In this document: one piece after another, positions 18,111 through 26,496 of the stretch
Numbering within the stretch: position 1 is the stretch's first letter
Layout of the letters: each line of letters starts with the position of its first letter
Source of the DNA: Spongiihabitans sp963422685
Lineage (GTDB): Bacteria; Pseudomonadota; Gammaproteobacteria; Arenicellales; Poriferihabitantaceae
DNA length: 64,000 nt
Direction: 5' to 3'
Assembly: GCA_963422685.1 (NCBI GenBank)
Contig: OY730442.1
Span: 620,001 to 684,000, forward strand
The notes under the pieces: generated by a model
The model's database searches: none
What the model was told of the DNA's origin: nothing
What the model saw: the letters and a program-made list of their open reading frames with translations, nothing else
Position numbers and translations under genes: made by a program

Positions 18111-18439
18111 TGACCGAACAAGATATCAAAGCGATGATAACGATAGCCAAAAAGATCATCCAAAAAACCCCTGTTAAAGGCTACAAAGAAGAAGACGGGA
18201 ATAAGCGCTGCCAACTGACTTTGGTCGGCGGTGGCGGGAACAAATTTTCGGTTTTTATTCGTCAAAATACTACATTCATAGAAAACTTCTCTATCGGCCT
18301 GCGTTATAAAACCAGAAACAGGGAATTAGGGAATATAACGCTGGTCCGCTATAACGGCCCGCACGGAGAGGCAAGCCGCCATCAGGACGACCACTATAAC
18401 AAGCCGCATATACACCGCATCACCGAAGCAGAACTATAG
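18107..18439 (+). CDS. DUF6978-like protein, interrupted by an in-frame amber codon
   Basis: 110 residues from ATG 18107 (or 18110) to TAG at 18437-18439. Visible features are CQLTLVGGGGNKFSVFIRQN, ENFSIGLRYKT and a His-rich end (YNGPHGEASRHQDDHYNKPHIHRIT). Translation continues in the same frame beyond the TAG for another 53 codons (YATFDDALIVFFRDIGAVNYE) to a TAA at 18599, overlapping the next ATG. The continuation looks like genuine protein and suggests a ~164-residue ancestor with a nonsense mutation, or readthrough. The partner gene downstream is a DUF1828-type gene. The family name is from memory of the PHIHR motif and is not certain. Confidence 0.6.
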   Translation: MMTEQDIKAMITIAKKIIQKTPVKGYKEEDGNKRCQLTLVGGGGNKFSVFIRQNTTFIENFSIGLRYKTRNRELGNITLVRYNGPHGEASRHQDDHYNKPHIHRITEAEL

Positions 18440-18587
18440 GCCGGCAGCATCCAGCCACAGGAAAGGCACAGGGAAATCACTGACAGGTATGCGACATTTG
18501 ACGACGCCCTCATCGTTTTCTTTAGAGACATTGGCGCTGTGAATTATGAATCATATTTTCCCGGTATAGCCCAAAGAGACATTTTCA

Positions 18588-19352
18588 ATGGATATCAATA
18601 AGATTATTGCTTCGCTGCGGAAGAGGTCGGCCGGTATTGATCTCTATCCACGTCGCCCAGACAAATATCAACTCATTATTCCCATACTCCATGAAGACGG
18701 CGACATGGTGGATATCTATTTGCAGGACAGTCCCAAGGGGGAAGGTCATATCCGTATCTGCGATTATGGCCTGGGCCTAATGCGCCTTTCCTATACTTAT
18801 GAACTTGGCACCGATTCACGGCGGAAAATTTTTGACAGCATCCTCGTTAATAACGGCGTTGAAAATGATGGAGGAAACCTTTATCTGGATACGCCCATTG
18901 ACCTGCTTTATGAGAGCATTCTTCAATTTGCCGGCTGTGCGCAAAAGGTGTGCAATATGCGCTATTGGAGCAGGGAGCTTTTCAGAACCGCGTTTTACGA
19001 TGATTTGAGGGACTACACTATCCGCGAGTTACGGCAGTTCAACCCAGCGCCCGATAGGTCACCTTTGCCCAGTTATGACATTATCAGTGTGGATTGGTCC
19101 CTGACGCATAACAATCGTAATCTTTATCTTTTCGGGGTGCATAGCAACGACAAAGCAAAAAATGCAGCGATTTATTTGCTGGAATTGCAGAAAGCGAAAT
19201 TGCCATTTATCAGTTTTGTTGTTCATGAAGATATGGAGGAATTAGGGAGTAAGGAGAAACTCTACCTGACTAAAAATGCTGACAAGCAATATCCAACCCT
19301 GGATGATTTTCGTGAGAAGGCTTCTTTGGATATTCCAAGGCTTGCGGCGTGA
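18588..19352 (+). CDS. DUF1828/DUF1829-type protein
   Basis: 254 residues. The N-terminal ~90 residues (IPILHEDGDMVDIYLQD, HIRICDYGLGLMRLSY) match the DUF1828 pattern of proteins found in mobile and toxin-antitoxin-like loci. The C-terminal part (YDIISVDWSLTHNNRNLYLFGVHSNDKAK, then FISFVVHEDMEEL) matches the DUF1829 type. It overlaps the read-through end of the preceding frame by 14 bases, so the pair was probably one operon. Activity unknown. A broken Mod copy starts at its stop codon (GTGA overlap). Confidence 0.75.
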   Translation: MDINKIIASLRKRSAGIDLYPRRPDKYQLIIPILHEDGDMVDIYLQDSPKGEGHIRICDYGLGLMRLSYTYELGTDSRRKIFDSILVNNGVENDGGNLYLDTPIDLLYESILQFAGCAQKVCNMRYWSRELFRTAFYDDLRDYTIRELRQFNPAPDRSPLPSYDIISVDWSLTHNNRNLYLFGVHSNDKAKNAAIYLLELQKAKLPFISFVVHEDMEELGSKEKLYLTKNADKQYPTLDDFREKASLDIPRLAA

Positions 19353-19506
19353 CCAAACCCCGCAAAATAACCCCATCAAGAGCTGGCCCATGCTGCATGG
19401 GATGAACAAGCAGCCTTTGGACATGGTGCGGTATTTTCCAGATCAGTTGAGCGAAGTGATGGGTTTGATTTTCATTGACCTGCTATTTGATTCAGGCGTA
19501 ATATGA
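19349..19506 (+). pseudogene. Mod N-terminal relic with frameshift and internal deletion
   Basis: Nucleotides and codons match the start of the intact Mod: KITP, then after a one-base loss PMLHGMNKQPLDMVRYFPDQLSEVMG against PMLHWVGKKPLDVVRYFPAQLCETVG. About 44 codons are then missing and the sequence resumes as LIFIDLLFDSG against LIYIDPPFDSG, followed by a stop. The catalytic DPPF has become DLLF. It lies between the DUF1828-type gene and the type II R-M system. Confidence 0.8.
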
Positions 19507-19585
19507 AGACATCTGATCGAATGATAGTTACTTGCAGTCACGCGTAAACCGTACGACAATTTACTTTTTATGTAAGCCAATAAAA

Positions 19586-20365
19586 ATGACATACGAAACC
19601 CAGAGTTTCAAAATTCCAAGCCAATCTGAAGACTATCCGAAATGCTCGTATTTTGTTACGAACACGATTGAAACTATTATCAAAGAAGCGATTGACTGTG
19701 GGGAAAATAAAATTTTTATCAATACAAATTTGAAACTTGGCCTCCCGATGGAGAATATAAATAAAATCGCTGGACCATTTGTTGAAGCCTGGGCAGCACA
19801 AACATTTTATGATGTACTTGAAGATAAAAATAACAGCTATAAATTGATCAACGTGGAAGCAGTTGAACGCCTGCATATGGCAGATATCGTATTACAGTTT
19901 CAGAAACGGAGGAAAATTGAAAGCGGGGTAACGGCTAATATTGACGTGAAAGCGACGGCAGAAGATATCACTTCCAGTGGAAAATCACCCAATATTACTT
20001 CATTTGCCCGTATTCGCACTGCTTATATCGAAGATCCGGACTATATATTCATTGTTTTGTCTTTGAAACATCGCGTATATTCCTCACGCAATAAGACTAC
20101 AGGGTTGATAGATGGAATCATGGAAGTCATTGCATATAATGCTTATGATCTCAAATATTTATCCTCCAGAGACATCAACTATAATCCGGCACTTGGGACA
20201 GGACAAATCCAGATACGGGATATTCATTATGTTGAACTTGAAAAAAGAAACACATGGGCATTTTGTCAGTTACTCGATAAAAAGTATCTTCAATCTGCTC
20301 GTCGATCATTTAAACAATGGTTTGAATTAGCCAACAAAAACGGATGGATAAAACACAATGACTGA
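19586..20365 (+). CDS. Putative type II restriction endonuclease
   Basis: 259 residues from ATG 19586 (MTYETQSFKIPSQSEDYPK); an in-frame upstream start at 19532 has no ribosome site. The likely PD-(D/E)XK centre is MADIVLQFQKRRKIESG followed by ANIDVKAT, giving Asp and D-V-K. The stop overlaps the adjacent methyltransferase start by 8 bases, the classic arrangement of a cognate R-M pair. The gene is strongly AT-rich (19 G+C of 60 bases in 20101-20160), in contrast to flanking genes, indicating recent transfer. The recognition site cannot be predicted. Confidence 0.75.
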   Translation: MTYETQSFKIPSQSEDYPKCSYFVTNTIETIIKEAIDCGENKIFINTNLKLGLPMENINKIAGPFVEAWAAQTFYDVLEDKNNSYKLINVEAVERLHMADIVLQFQKRRKIESGVTANIDVKATAEDITSSGKSPNITSFARIRTAYIEDPDYIFIVLSLKHRVYSSRNKTTGLIDGIMEVIAYNAYDLKYLSSRDINYNPALGTGQIQIRDIHYVELEKRNTWAFCQLLDKKYLQSARRSFKQWFELANKNGWIKHND

Positions 20366-21287
20366 ACAAAAAATTATTCCGGGAAATGCTATCACTGAAA
20401 TGAAAAACCTGAACTCTGAGTCGTTTGATCTTATCGTTGCTGATCCGCCTTATAATCTAGGAAAGGATTATGGAAACAATCATGATACTAAGGAGTTTGA
20501 AGAATATCTGGAATTTTCAAAAATCTGGATTAAAGAAGCTCACAGATTGCTGAAGACCAATGGAACAATTTACGTTTTTATGGGGTTTCGGTTTATTGCT
20601 TATCTCTATGAAATCCTGGATAGGGAGTGTGGAATGTTCTTCAATAGCTGGATCGTGTGGCATTACACACAAGGCACAGGAAAAACAAAAGGTTTTTCCC
20701 CACGCCATGATGATATTCTCATGTTCACAAAATCTAAGGAGTTTATTTTTGATCTGGATAATGTTCGCATACCCCAAAAATATTACCGTGGCCGTAATAA
20801 TATGCGGGGAGCAAACCCTGGAGATGTCTGGGAATTTTCACATGTTCACTATTGCAATGAGAATCGGCAAAAGCATCCAACTCAAAAGCCAGAAGGTTTG
20901 ATAGAGCGGATGATATTAGCTTCAAGCAATGAAGAATCGTTGGTTCTTGATCCCTTTCTTGGGAGTGGAACCACACTTATTGTATGTCAGCAATTGAACC
21001 GATCAGGTATTGGAATAGAATTAAATCCTGATTACATAAAAATTTCACAGGAACGCTTGCAGCAGAAATTTTCAGAATTTGATAGTGTTGATCCGAGAAT
21101 GAAGCGCGTACCTTTTGATTTACGTAGTGAATCTGTTAGAAAAGAATATCTTGAAAACCATAAAAAATGGTTTTTGCATAATCATAAGAATGCCCTTGTC
21201 GATTTTGAGAAATCGGTTGAATCTGTTTATCCACGCAAATCAGAAAAACCGAAACAGATGAACTTGCTTGAAAAAAACGAAACATAA
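20358..21287 (+). CDS. Type II DNA methyltransferase, class beta, DPPY type
   Basis: 309 residues with motif IV DPPYNLGKDYG (~34-44) early and the SAM-binding motif I VLDPFLGSGTT (~194-204) late; this order is class beta, and DPPY indicates N6-adenine methylation. HPTQKPEGLIERMI is the conserved motif X region. It protects the host from the overlapping endonuclease gene. Base composition is AT-rich like its partner. A broken Mod fragment lies at each side of the pair. Confidence 0.92.
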   Translation: MTEQKIIPGNAITEMKNLNSESFDLIVADPPYNLGKDYGNNHDTKEFEEYLEFSKIWIKEAHRLLKTNGTIYVFMGFRFIAYLYEILDRECGMFFNSWIVWHYTQGTGKTKGFSPRHDDILMFTKSKEFIFDLDNVRIPQKYYRGRNNMRGANPGDVWEFSHVHYCNENRQKHPTQKPEGLIERMILASSNEESLVLDPFLGSGTTLIVCQQLNRSGIGIELNPDYIKISQERLQQKFSEFDSVDPRMKRVPFDLRSESVRKEYLENHKKWFLHNHKNALVDFEKSVESVYPRKSEKPKQMNLLEKNET

Positions 21288-21327
21288 TATCTTAAATTCC
21301 TATAACGTTACTCAATAATACAAAGTG

Positions 21328-21420
21328 ATTTTAGAGAAAATGATCAAAGCCTCAAGCAATGAAAACTTGATTTTATGGATTGCTTTTGCGTAAGCAGAAC
21401 GACTGTCGGTCGCACCGACA
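21328..21420 (+). pseudogene. Mod fragment around SAM-binding motif I
   Basis: The reading ILEKMIKASSNENLILWIAFA matches LLERIIKASSNEDSIVLDCFC of the intact Mod (24502-24565), after which the frame is lost although nucleotide similarity continues (GCAGAACGACTGTCGG against GCAGCGGCACGACGGC). It is the distal partner of the relic at 19349; together they show that a Mod copy was disrupted by the type II R-M insertion. Confidence 0.75.
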
Positions 21421-21464
21421 TGCAGCATATTTATTATTAATCAAATCTTATTCGGAGTATCCCC

Positions 21465-22286
21465 ATGAACAAAGCGATCAACCCATACACAACCCGTCTG
21501 GATGCAGGCAATGCCTACTGGATGGCGCGTCTATCCGCGGAAGTTTATGAGAAGGTCAGAGACGATGACGAGACCCCCGATGAAGAGAAAATCCTGCAAT
21601 CCTTGCAAGCCGATGACGGCGATTTTAAGTCGGTTACCGGGGCAAACAGGAACAGCGCTCAGGCCGCATTGATTGAGCATCAAGAATACTTGTGCATGGT
21701 GTTTCGCGGCACCAACGAACCCGTTGACTGGCTTGACAACATGAACATATTTCGCAAAGACGTATTATTCGGCGAATTTCACAGAGGATTCTGGAGATCG
21801 GTCAAAGACGTCTGGGATGTGATTTACCCCCGATACCAGGAACTCAGAAAAACCAAAAAGAGACCGTTGTTTCTCACCGGACACAGCTTAGGCGGTGCCA
21901 TGGCGACCATCGCCGCCGCCCGTTTTATTCATCAGGATATGCCATTCACTGCGGTATATACCTTTGGACAGCCTCGGGTCATGAACCGTGTCGGCGCGAG
22001 AATATACAACATGGAGGCTGGTCGAAGACACCACCGCTTTCAAAATAACGAGGATATCGTCACTCGGGCCCCAGCCCGTCTGGCCGGATACAGCCATGTC
22101 GGTCAATGCTTTTACATTGATAGCGATGGGAAGATTCATGATGATACCGGCTGGTGGTTTAGGTTTCTTGATACGATTGAAGGCGCGGTCGAAAATCTGC
22201 TGAAACTCCAAAGAGTTGGTTTGATAAAGGACCACGATGTGCAAAAGTATCTGAAAATAGTCAAAGAATGGGATGTTGATTTCTGA
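21465..22286 (+). CDS. Lipase class 3 family protein
   Basis: 273 residues, alpha/beta hydrolase of the Lipase_3 family: nucleophile elbow TGHSLGGAMA (Ser141), acid FQNNEDIV (Asp197) and a His at YSHVG (211), with MVFRGTNEPVDWL as the oxyanion strand. It has no signal peptide, so it is probably cytoplasmic and could act on membrane phospholipid from inside. The ribosome site is GGAG before CCCCATG. It sits between two Mod/Res relics, and a decayed duplicate of its 5' end follows the intact Mod at 25411, so it is a standing part of this island. Confidence 0.88.
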   Translation: MNKAINPYTTRLDAGNAYWMARLSAEVYEKVRDDDETPDEEKILQSLQADDGDFKSVTGANRNSAQAALIEHQEYLCMVFRGTNEPVDWLDNMNIFRKDVLFGEFHRGFWRSVKDVWDVIYPRYQELRKTKKRPLFLTGHSLGGAMATIAAARFIHQDMPFTAVYTFGQPRVMNRVGARIYNMEAGRRHHRFQNNEDIVTRAPARLAGYSHVGQCFYIDSDGKIHDDTGWWFRFLDTIEGAVENLLKLQRVGLIKDHDVQKYLKIVKEWDVDF

Positions 22287-22374
22287 TTGAAGTGCCCAGG
22301 CTTTTTTAGGCGGTGGTATTCCTGGATGGAACCTTAAAACAAGCGCGGTTCAGAGAGAAAACAGACCGCCCTAT

Positions 22375-22592
22375 ATACAATGCGGTTTAATGGTAAGGAA
22401 TTTGTAATGACGCGGGAGACCAGGAGCGTGTTGGCGGCATTCCCTGGATGTGGCCGGTATTTTCTGGCAGAGTTGGCGGATGCGGTTCAACGATTGAAGA
22501 AAATGCGGCCCGCCGGGTTCAAGTATAATGTTGTCTGCGCATCTGTGGCTTCCATAGGCGCGGGGAAATTCAGCCGGTTTGGGATTGAATAA
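22375..22592 (+). pseudogene. Relic: DUF488 end, start of its partner, then Res tail
   Basis: Bases 22378-22408 repeat the DUF488 stop and partner start nearly base for base (CGLMVRNL, stop, ATG), matching 17048-17079. The partner homolog continues only ~12 codons (RSVLAAF against KRVLVVV). It then switches to a Res tail, LKKMRPAGFKYNVVCAS and KFSRFGIE, matching LQKMQRDKFRYHVVYAG. Everything between partner codon 12 and the Res tail has been deleted. A TIR gene starts 25 bases after its stop. Confidence 0.7.
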
Positions 22593-22617
22593 ACAAAACA
22601 TAAAATGAGATATTAAA

Positions 22618-23031
22618 ATGAACACTTACAATTTATTTATCAGTCATTCTTGGACATATTCTGATCAGTATGATCAATTGGTAAATTTGTTAAAGCAAAA
22701 ACCATATTTTGAGTTCAGAAATTATTCAGTGCCAAAAGATGATCCGATACACACAAATGGAACTGACAAGCAGTTGTCCGAGGCCATTTATAATAAGATG
22801 TCGCCTTGCAGTGCAATACTTATCCTGGCAGGCGTTTATGCAACCTATAGCAAGTGGATTGATAAAGAGATCAAAATAGCGAAACGGAAGTTTTATACTC
22901 CAAAACCAATCATAGCTATAGAACCTTGGGGGAGTGAGAAGACATCTCAAAAAGTCAGGGATAATGCAGACAAATTCGTTAAGTGGAACACCGACAGCGT
23001 TGTCTCGGCTATAAGAGACCTGGCTCGATGA
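22618..23031 (+). CDS. TIR-like (Thoeris ThsB-type) domain protein
   Basis: 137 residues, essentially one TIR-like/DUF1863 domain: YNLFISHSWTYSDQYDQL at the start, SPCSAILILAGVYATYSKWIDKEIKIA with the Glu of WIDKEI in the catalytic position, and KPIIAIEPWG. In ThsB-type systems such domains make a cyclic ADP-ribose-like signal after phage infection. The stop overlaps the ATG of a small membrane protein (ATGA). No ThsA (Sir2-SLOG) is present, so the membrane protein is the candidate effector (inference). Confidence 0.85.
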   Translation: MNTYNLFISHSWTYSDQYDQLVNLLKQKPYFEFRNYSVPKDDPIHTNGTDKQLSEAIYNKMSPCSAILILAGVYATYSKWIDKEIKIAKRKFYTPKPIIAIEPWGSEKTSQKVRDNADKFVKWNTDSVVSAIRDLAR

Positions 23032-23477
23032 ATGCAGATAAACAAGAGCTTTTGGAAATCTACAAACTTCACGCCGAGCTTGCCGACCGGGTAAGCCAAC
23101 GGCGGGAGGGGGCAAACCGGCTTTATGCCAGCTTGTCGACGGGTATTTTGATTCTCCTCGCTGCTATTCTCAGGTTTGGGGCGGGAGCCATTCCTGTTTG
23201 GGTCATTTTGCTTGTGGCCGGTTTTTGGGGCATTTCCCTTTCCGCGTCGTGGTACATTGTGATTCGCTCCTATCGCCAGCTTAATTCGGGAAAGTTTGGC
23301 GCTTTGCACGAGTTGGAAAAAAAACTTGCCTATCCTTTTTTCAAGCGTGAATGGGAATTGCTGGAAGAAGGGGAAAAGATAAGTAAATACTGGAAACTCA
23401 CGGTCGTCGAAACGTTTCTTCCTGTTTTTTTTGGTATTTTGTCTTTGGTTTCCGTCTTCGCCGCTTTTATTGTTTGA
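23028..23477 (+). CDS. Small multi-span membrane protein coupled to the TIR gene
   Basis: 149 residues from ATG 23028, overlapping the TIR stop by 4 bases. A cytoplasmic helix (ELLEIYKLHAELADRVSQRREGANRLY) is followed by two adjacent membrane segments (~37-78), a helical loop, and a C-terminal membrane segment (~122-149). This resembles the RipA-like/SLATT-like membrane proteins that accompany nucleotide-signalling defence genes; the exact family name is uncertain. It is likely the membrane-perturbing effector of the TIR sensor. Confidence 0.75.
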   Translation: MNADKQELLEIYKLHAELADRVSQRREGANRLYASLSTGILILLAAILRFGAGAIPVWVILLVAGFWGISLSASWYIVIRSYRQLNSGKFGALHELEKKLAYPFFKREWELLEEGEKISKYWKLTVVETFLPVFFGILSLVSVFAAFIV

Positions 23478-23480
23478 AAA

Positions 23481-25394
23481 ATGAAACCCAAACCCCTCAA
23501 AATCACCCCCATCAAAGGCCGTCCCATGCTGCATTGGGTGGGAAAGAAGCCGCTGGATGTGGTGCGGTATTTTCCGGCGCAGTTGTGCGAGACCGTCGGC
23601 GTTGAAAATCCGCCGGCCGAGCCGTCTTACAAGGCGTTCATCAAGGCCGACTATAATCTGCTGTTTCATGGCGACAACAAGGAGATTTTATCGTCGCTGA
23701 TTGTGGCCGGGTTTCGCGGCAAAATAGACCTGATTTACATCGACCCGCCGTTTGATTCCGGGGCGGATTACGTGCGCCGGGTGAAACTGCGCGGGCTGTC
23801 GGACAGACTGCAAGGCGAAGGGCATACGGCGCTTGAACAGGCACAGTATGAGGACATCTGGGTGAATGATAATTATCTGCAATTCATGTATGAACGGCTG
23901 ATTTTATTGCGCGAATTATTAAGCGATACAGGCAGTCTTTATCTACATTGCGATTGGCATAAAAACCATCACCTGCGCTTTTTGCTGGATGAGGTGTTCG
24001 GGGCGGAGAATTTCTGTAATGCCATCTCTTGGAAAAGATATGCTGCGCACAGTTTATCGGATTCTGGTTACGACGCGATAACAGACACAATATTATTCTA
24101 TGCAAAAAACATTTCGGGCATTGGGTTCAATTCTCAGTACGGTGCATCATCTGGAGATGAATTAGCGAAACGTTTCCCGCATATCGAAAAAGAAACTGGG
24201 AGGCATTACCAACACGCGGCTTTAGAAAAAACTTCAAATGCCAGCAGTAGAGGAAAAAGATTTATACAAGGCAAAACAGTAATCAGTAATACTGGGTGGA
24301 TCTGGGCTCAAGAAACCTTTGATGCAAGATTGAAGATCAATCCGTATTTAATTCATTGGACGGAAAATGAGCGTCCGAGATACAAAATCTACGCTGATGA
24401 ATATGCCGGGGCCCCGTTAGGTGATATATGGGCTGATATAAGCTACCTGTCTGCGGGTGACAGTCAGCGACTCGGCTACCCCACCCAAAAACCCGAAGCC
24501 CTGCTGGAACGCATCATCAAGGCCTCAAGCAACGAGGATTCCATTGTGCTGGATTGCTTTTGCGGCAGCGGCACGACGGCGGCCGTGGCCGAGAAACTGG
24601 GCCGCCGCTGGATTATGGCGGACCTGAACAAGGGCGCGATTCAAACCACTATCAAACGCTTGCAGGGCATCATCAACAAAAAGAACGGCGACCTTGCAGA
24701 GCAAGACGGACACGGTTTTGTTCACTATAGGGTGAATAACTATGACTACGCCAAACAGAACGAACTTAAAAAAATAATCATTTCCAAATACGGCGTCCGG
24801 AAGGATAACGGGGATTTGTTCTTTGACGGCACATATCAGGGACAGTTGGCGAAGATTATTGATCTGAACAGGCCGCTGACGCGGCTGGATATTCAGGTTA
24901 TCAAAGACGAAATTGCGAGCAGCCGACCAGACGAAGAACGCGATATCGCGGTTTTCTGCAATGGCTCCGAGATGGAAATCATCGGTGAGCTTGCCAAAGA
25001 GAGGCGCCCGATCAATAAAATCACGATCTACGACATTCAACAGGACGGCATGATTACTCATCAACCGGCCGAGGCGGACGTGGACATCATCAAATCCGGC
25101 CGGCGCGCCAGGGTGAACATCATGGACTACATCAGCCCGGGCATTGTTGCGCGCATGGAGATTGAGCGCACGGTTTTCCAGGAACGCATCGCCGATTTCC
25201 GTGCGCAGATAGACTGCGTCCTGCTGGATAACGATTACAACGGCAAGGTGTTCAACATCACCCAAAGCGATCTGCCCGCGAAGAAAACAGATTTTATCAA
25301 GGGCGAGTATGAGCTTGCCCTCCCCCATCACGAGGCGAAAGTGGCCGTGAAAATCGTCGATATGCTGGGTGAGGAAGTGCTGGTGGTCAAATGA
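23481..25394 (+). CDS. Type III-like DNA methyltransferase Mod subunit
   Basis: 637 residues. Motif IV IDPPFDSGADY (~92-102) precedes motif I VLDCFCGSGTTAAVAE (~355-370), the beta-class order used by Mod proteins, with the target-recognition region between them. HCDWHKNHHLRFLLDEVFG and YPTQKPEALLERI are further Mod hallmarks. The DNA for the recognition region is AT-rich (22/60 G+C in 24301-24360 against 33/60 in 24481-24540), suggesting exchange of specificity. It starts 3 bases after the membrane protein gene. Res is 8.4 kb upstream, the reverse of the usual mod-res order. Confidence 0.92.
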   Translation: MKPKPLKITPIKGRPMLHWVGKKPLDVVRYFPAQLCETVGVENPPAEPSYKAFIKADYNLLFHGDNKEILSSLIVAGFRGKIDLIYIDPPFDSGADYVRRVKLRGLSDRLQGEGHTALEQAQYEDIWVNDNYLQFMYERLILLRELLSDTGSLYLHCDWHKNHHLRFLLDEVFGAENFCNAISWKRYAAHSLSDSGYDAITDTILFYAKNISGIGFNSQYGASSGDELAKRFPHIEKETGRHYQHAALEKTSNASSRGKRFIQGKTVISNTGWIWAQETFDARLKINPYLIHWTENERPRYKIYADEYAGAPLGDIWADISYLSAGDSQRLGYPTQKPEALLERIIKASSNEDSIVLDCFCGSGTTAAVAEKLGRRWIMADLNKGAIQTTIKRLQGIINKKNGDLAEQDGHGFVHYRVNNYDYAKQNELKKIIISKYGVRKDNGDLFFDGTYQGQLAKIIDLNRPLTRLDIQVIKDEIASSRPDEERDIAVFCNGSEMEIIGELAKERRPINKITIYDIQQDGMITHQPAEADVDIIKSGRRARVNIMDYISPGIVARMEIERTVFQERIADFRAQIDCVLLDNDYNGKVFNITQSDLPAKKTDFIKGEYELALPHHEAKVAVKIVDMLGEEVLVVK

Positions 25395-25410
25395 GTAAAT
25401 TTATTTTTTA

Positions 25411-25572
25411 GGCCGACATGCAATATGCTTATAACGAACAAAGCATAACCCATACCACAACCCGTCTGGATGGTCGCCTCGCTGCGGTAAGTTTATAAAA
25501 AAGATAAGCGACGGTGGCGAGGCCCGGTCAAAAAAACATACTGCAATCCTTAACGGGCGGATGATCTGTCAT
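25411..25572 (+). pseudogene. Decayed duplicate of the lipase gene 5' end
   Basis: The stretch GCCGACATGCA and then ACCACAACCCGTCTGGATG matches the leader and first codons of the lipase gene (CCGACATGCAGC at 21415 and ACACAACCCGTCTGGATG at 21488). Weaker similarity follows through ACTGCAATCCTTAACGG against CCTGCAATCCTTGCAAG. Frames are broken by indels. As at the intact lipase, it follows a Mod gene, so a mod-lipase unit was duplicated. Confidence 0.7.
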
Positions 25573-25743
25573 CTTGCCCGACCACTGTGGCGCGTGACAC
25601 ACCAGGCAGCAGGTCATCCGGCTTTTGGCCGCTGGGGACACGATGGCCCGGGACGTTCGGTTCAGCGCAGGAACCGACGGCGACCATTATCCGTGCAACG
25701 CAGCGGCACCTTGATCCAACCATCTTGAACGGGGTACAGAGCG

Positions 25744-26496
25744 ATGACGAAAACCAACCCATCCACCTCACTTAATAAACCTCACTCGTTTGCAGAGCAG
25801 ATGGTCCGACTCTGGGTTACCCCTGTCCGGTACGCTTGCACATCGTGCCACGTGCTGTTTACACCAGTGAAATTTTTCACCCGCGTTTCAAGCCATAACC
25901 CAAGGTCCTATATTGACGATGCGGCAGGTGGTGCCAGGTCGCACATGGCAGGGCCGCTAAAATCGCTTGACTATCTGATTTTTACGGCGACCCTGTTTGC
26001 AATTGCAGCATCTCTTCCACGTTTACTTCTACGTTTAGAAGTGTCGTCTATATTTCCATCTTTGACAGTGGTTTTCGTGTTTCTGCCACTTGCGTTGTTC
26101 TGACTATCTATTTGATGATAACTATTGGAAGATATAAAGAATTCAATACTTTCGTAAACTACTTTTGCTACTACATCCTGATTTCTTTATTGATCGCTAT
26201 CCTCGTGCTCTTGACAGGTGTTGAAGCCATCAGCAACAAGGGCCGGACTGCTCACCATGTGGCTTATTGTGTTTCTGATTTTCTCCTAGTCATCTCTGGT
26301 GATGTACTTGTATACCGTACATCCCGTCCTGACTTTCCACCAAGTGCTCGGGATACACGTCTATCGCCTGGTCTTCACCATCCTCCTGTTTTGGGGTGCA
26401 TTGATGCCGGCTTTCACGCTGTTTTTCTATAAGGAAAAGATCAATAGCGATATCGCTGTTAAAATGATGATAGATACATTAATGTCAACACAATGA
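25744..26496 (+). pseudogene. Frameshifted membrane protein gene
   Basis: Three overlapping open pieces read as one product with ~4-5 hydrophobic segments: KPHSFAEQMVRLWVTPVRYA with a membrane segment to 26103, YFCYYILISLLIAILVLLTG in a shifted frame (26112-26250), and HVYRLVFTILLFWGALMPAF back in the first frame to the stop at 26494-26496, with a TAG near 26288. Codons look like a formerly real ~250-residue Yip1-like membrane protein. A sequencing error could explain one shift but not all. Confidence 0.45.

Noticed and set aside
20517..20976. Minus-strand frames inside the type II methyltransferase
   Set aside because: Shadow frames opposite a gene with clear catalytic motifs.
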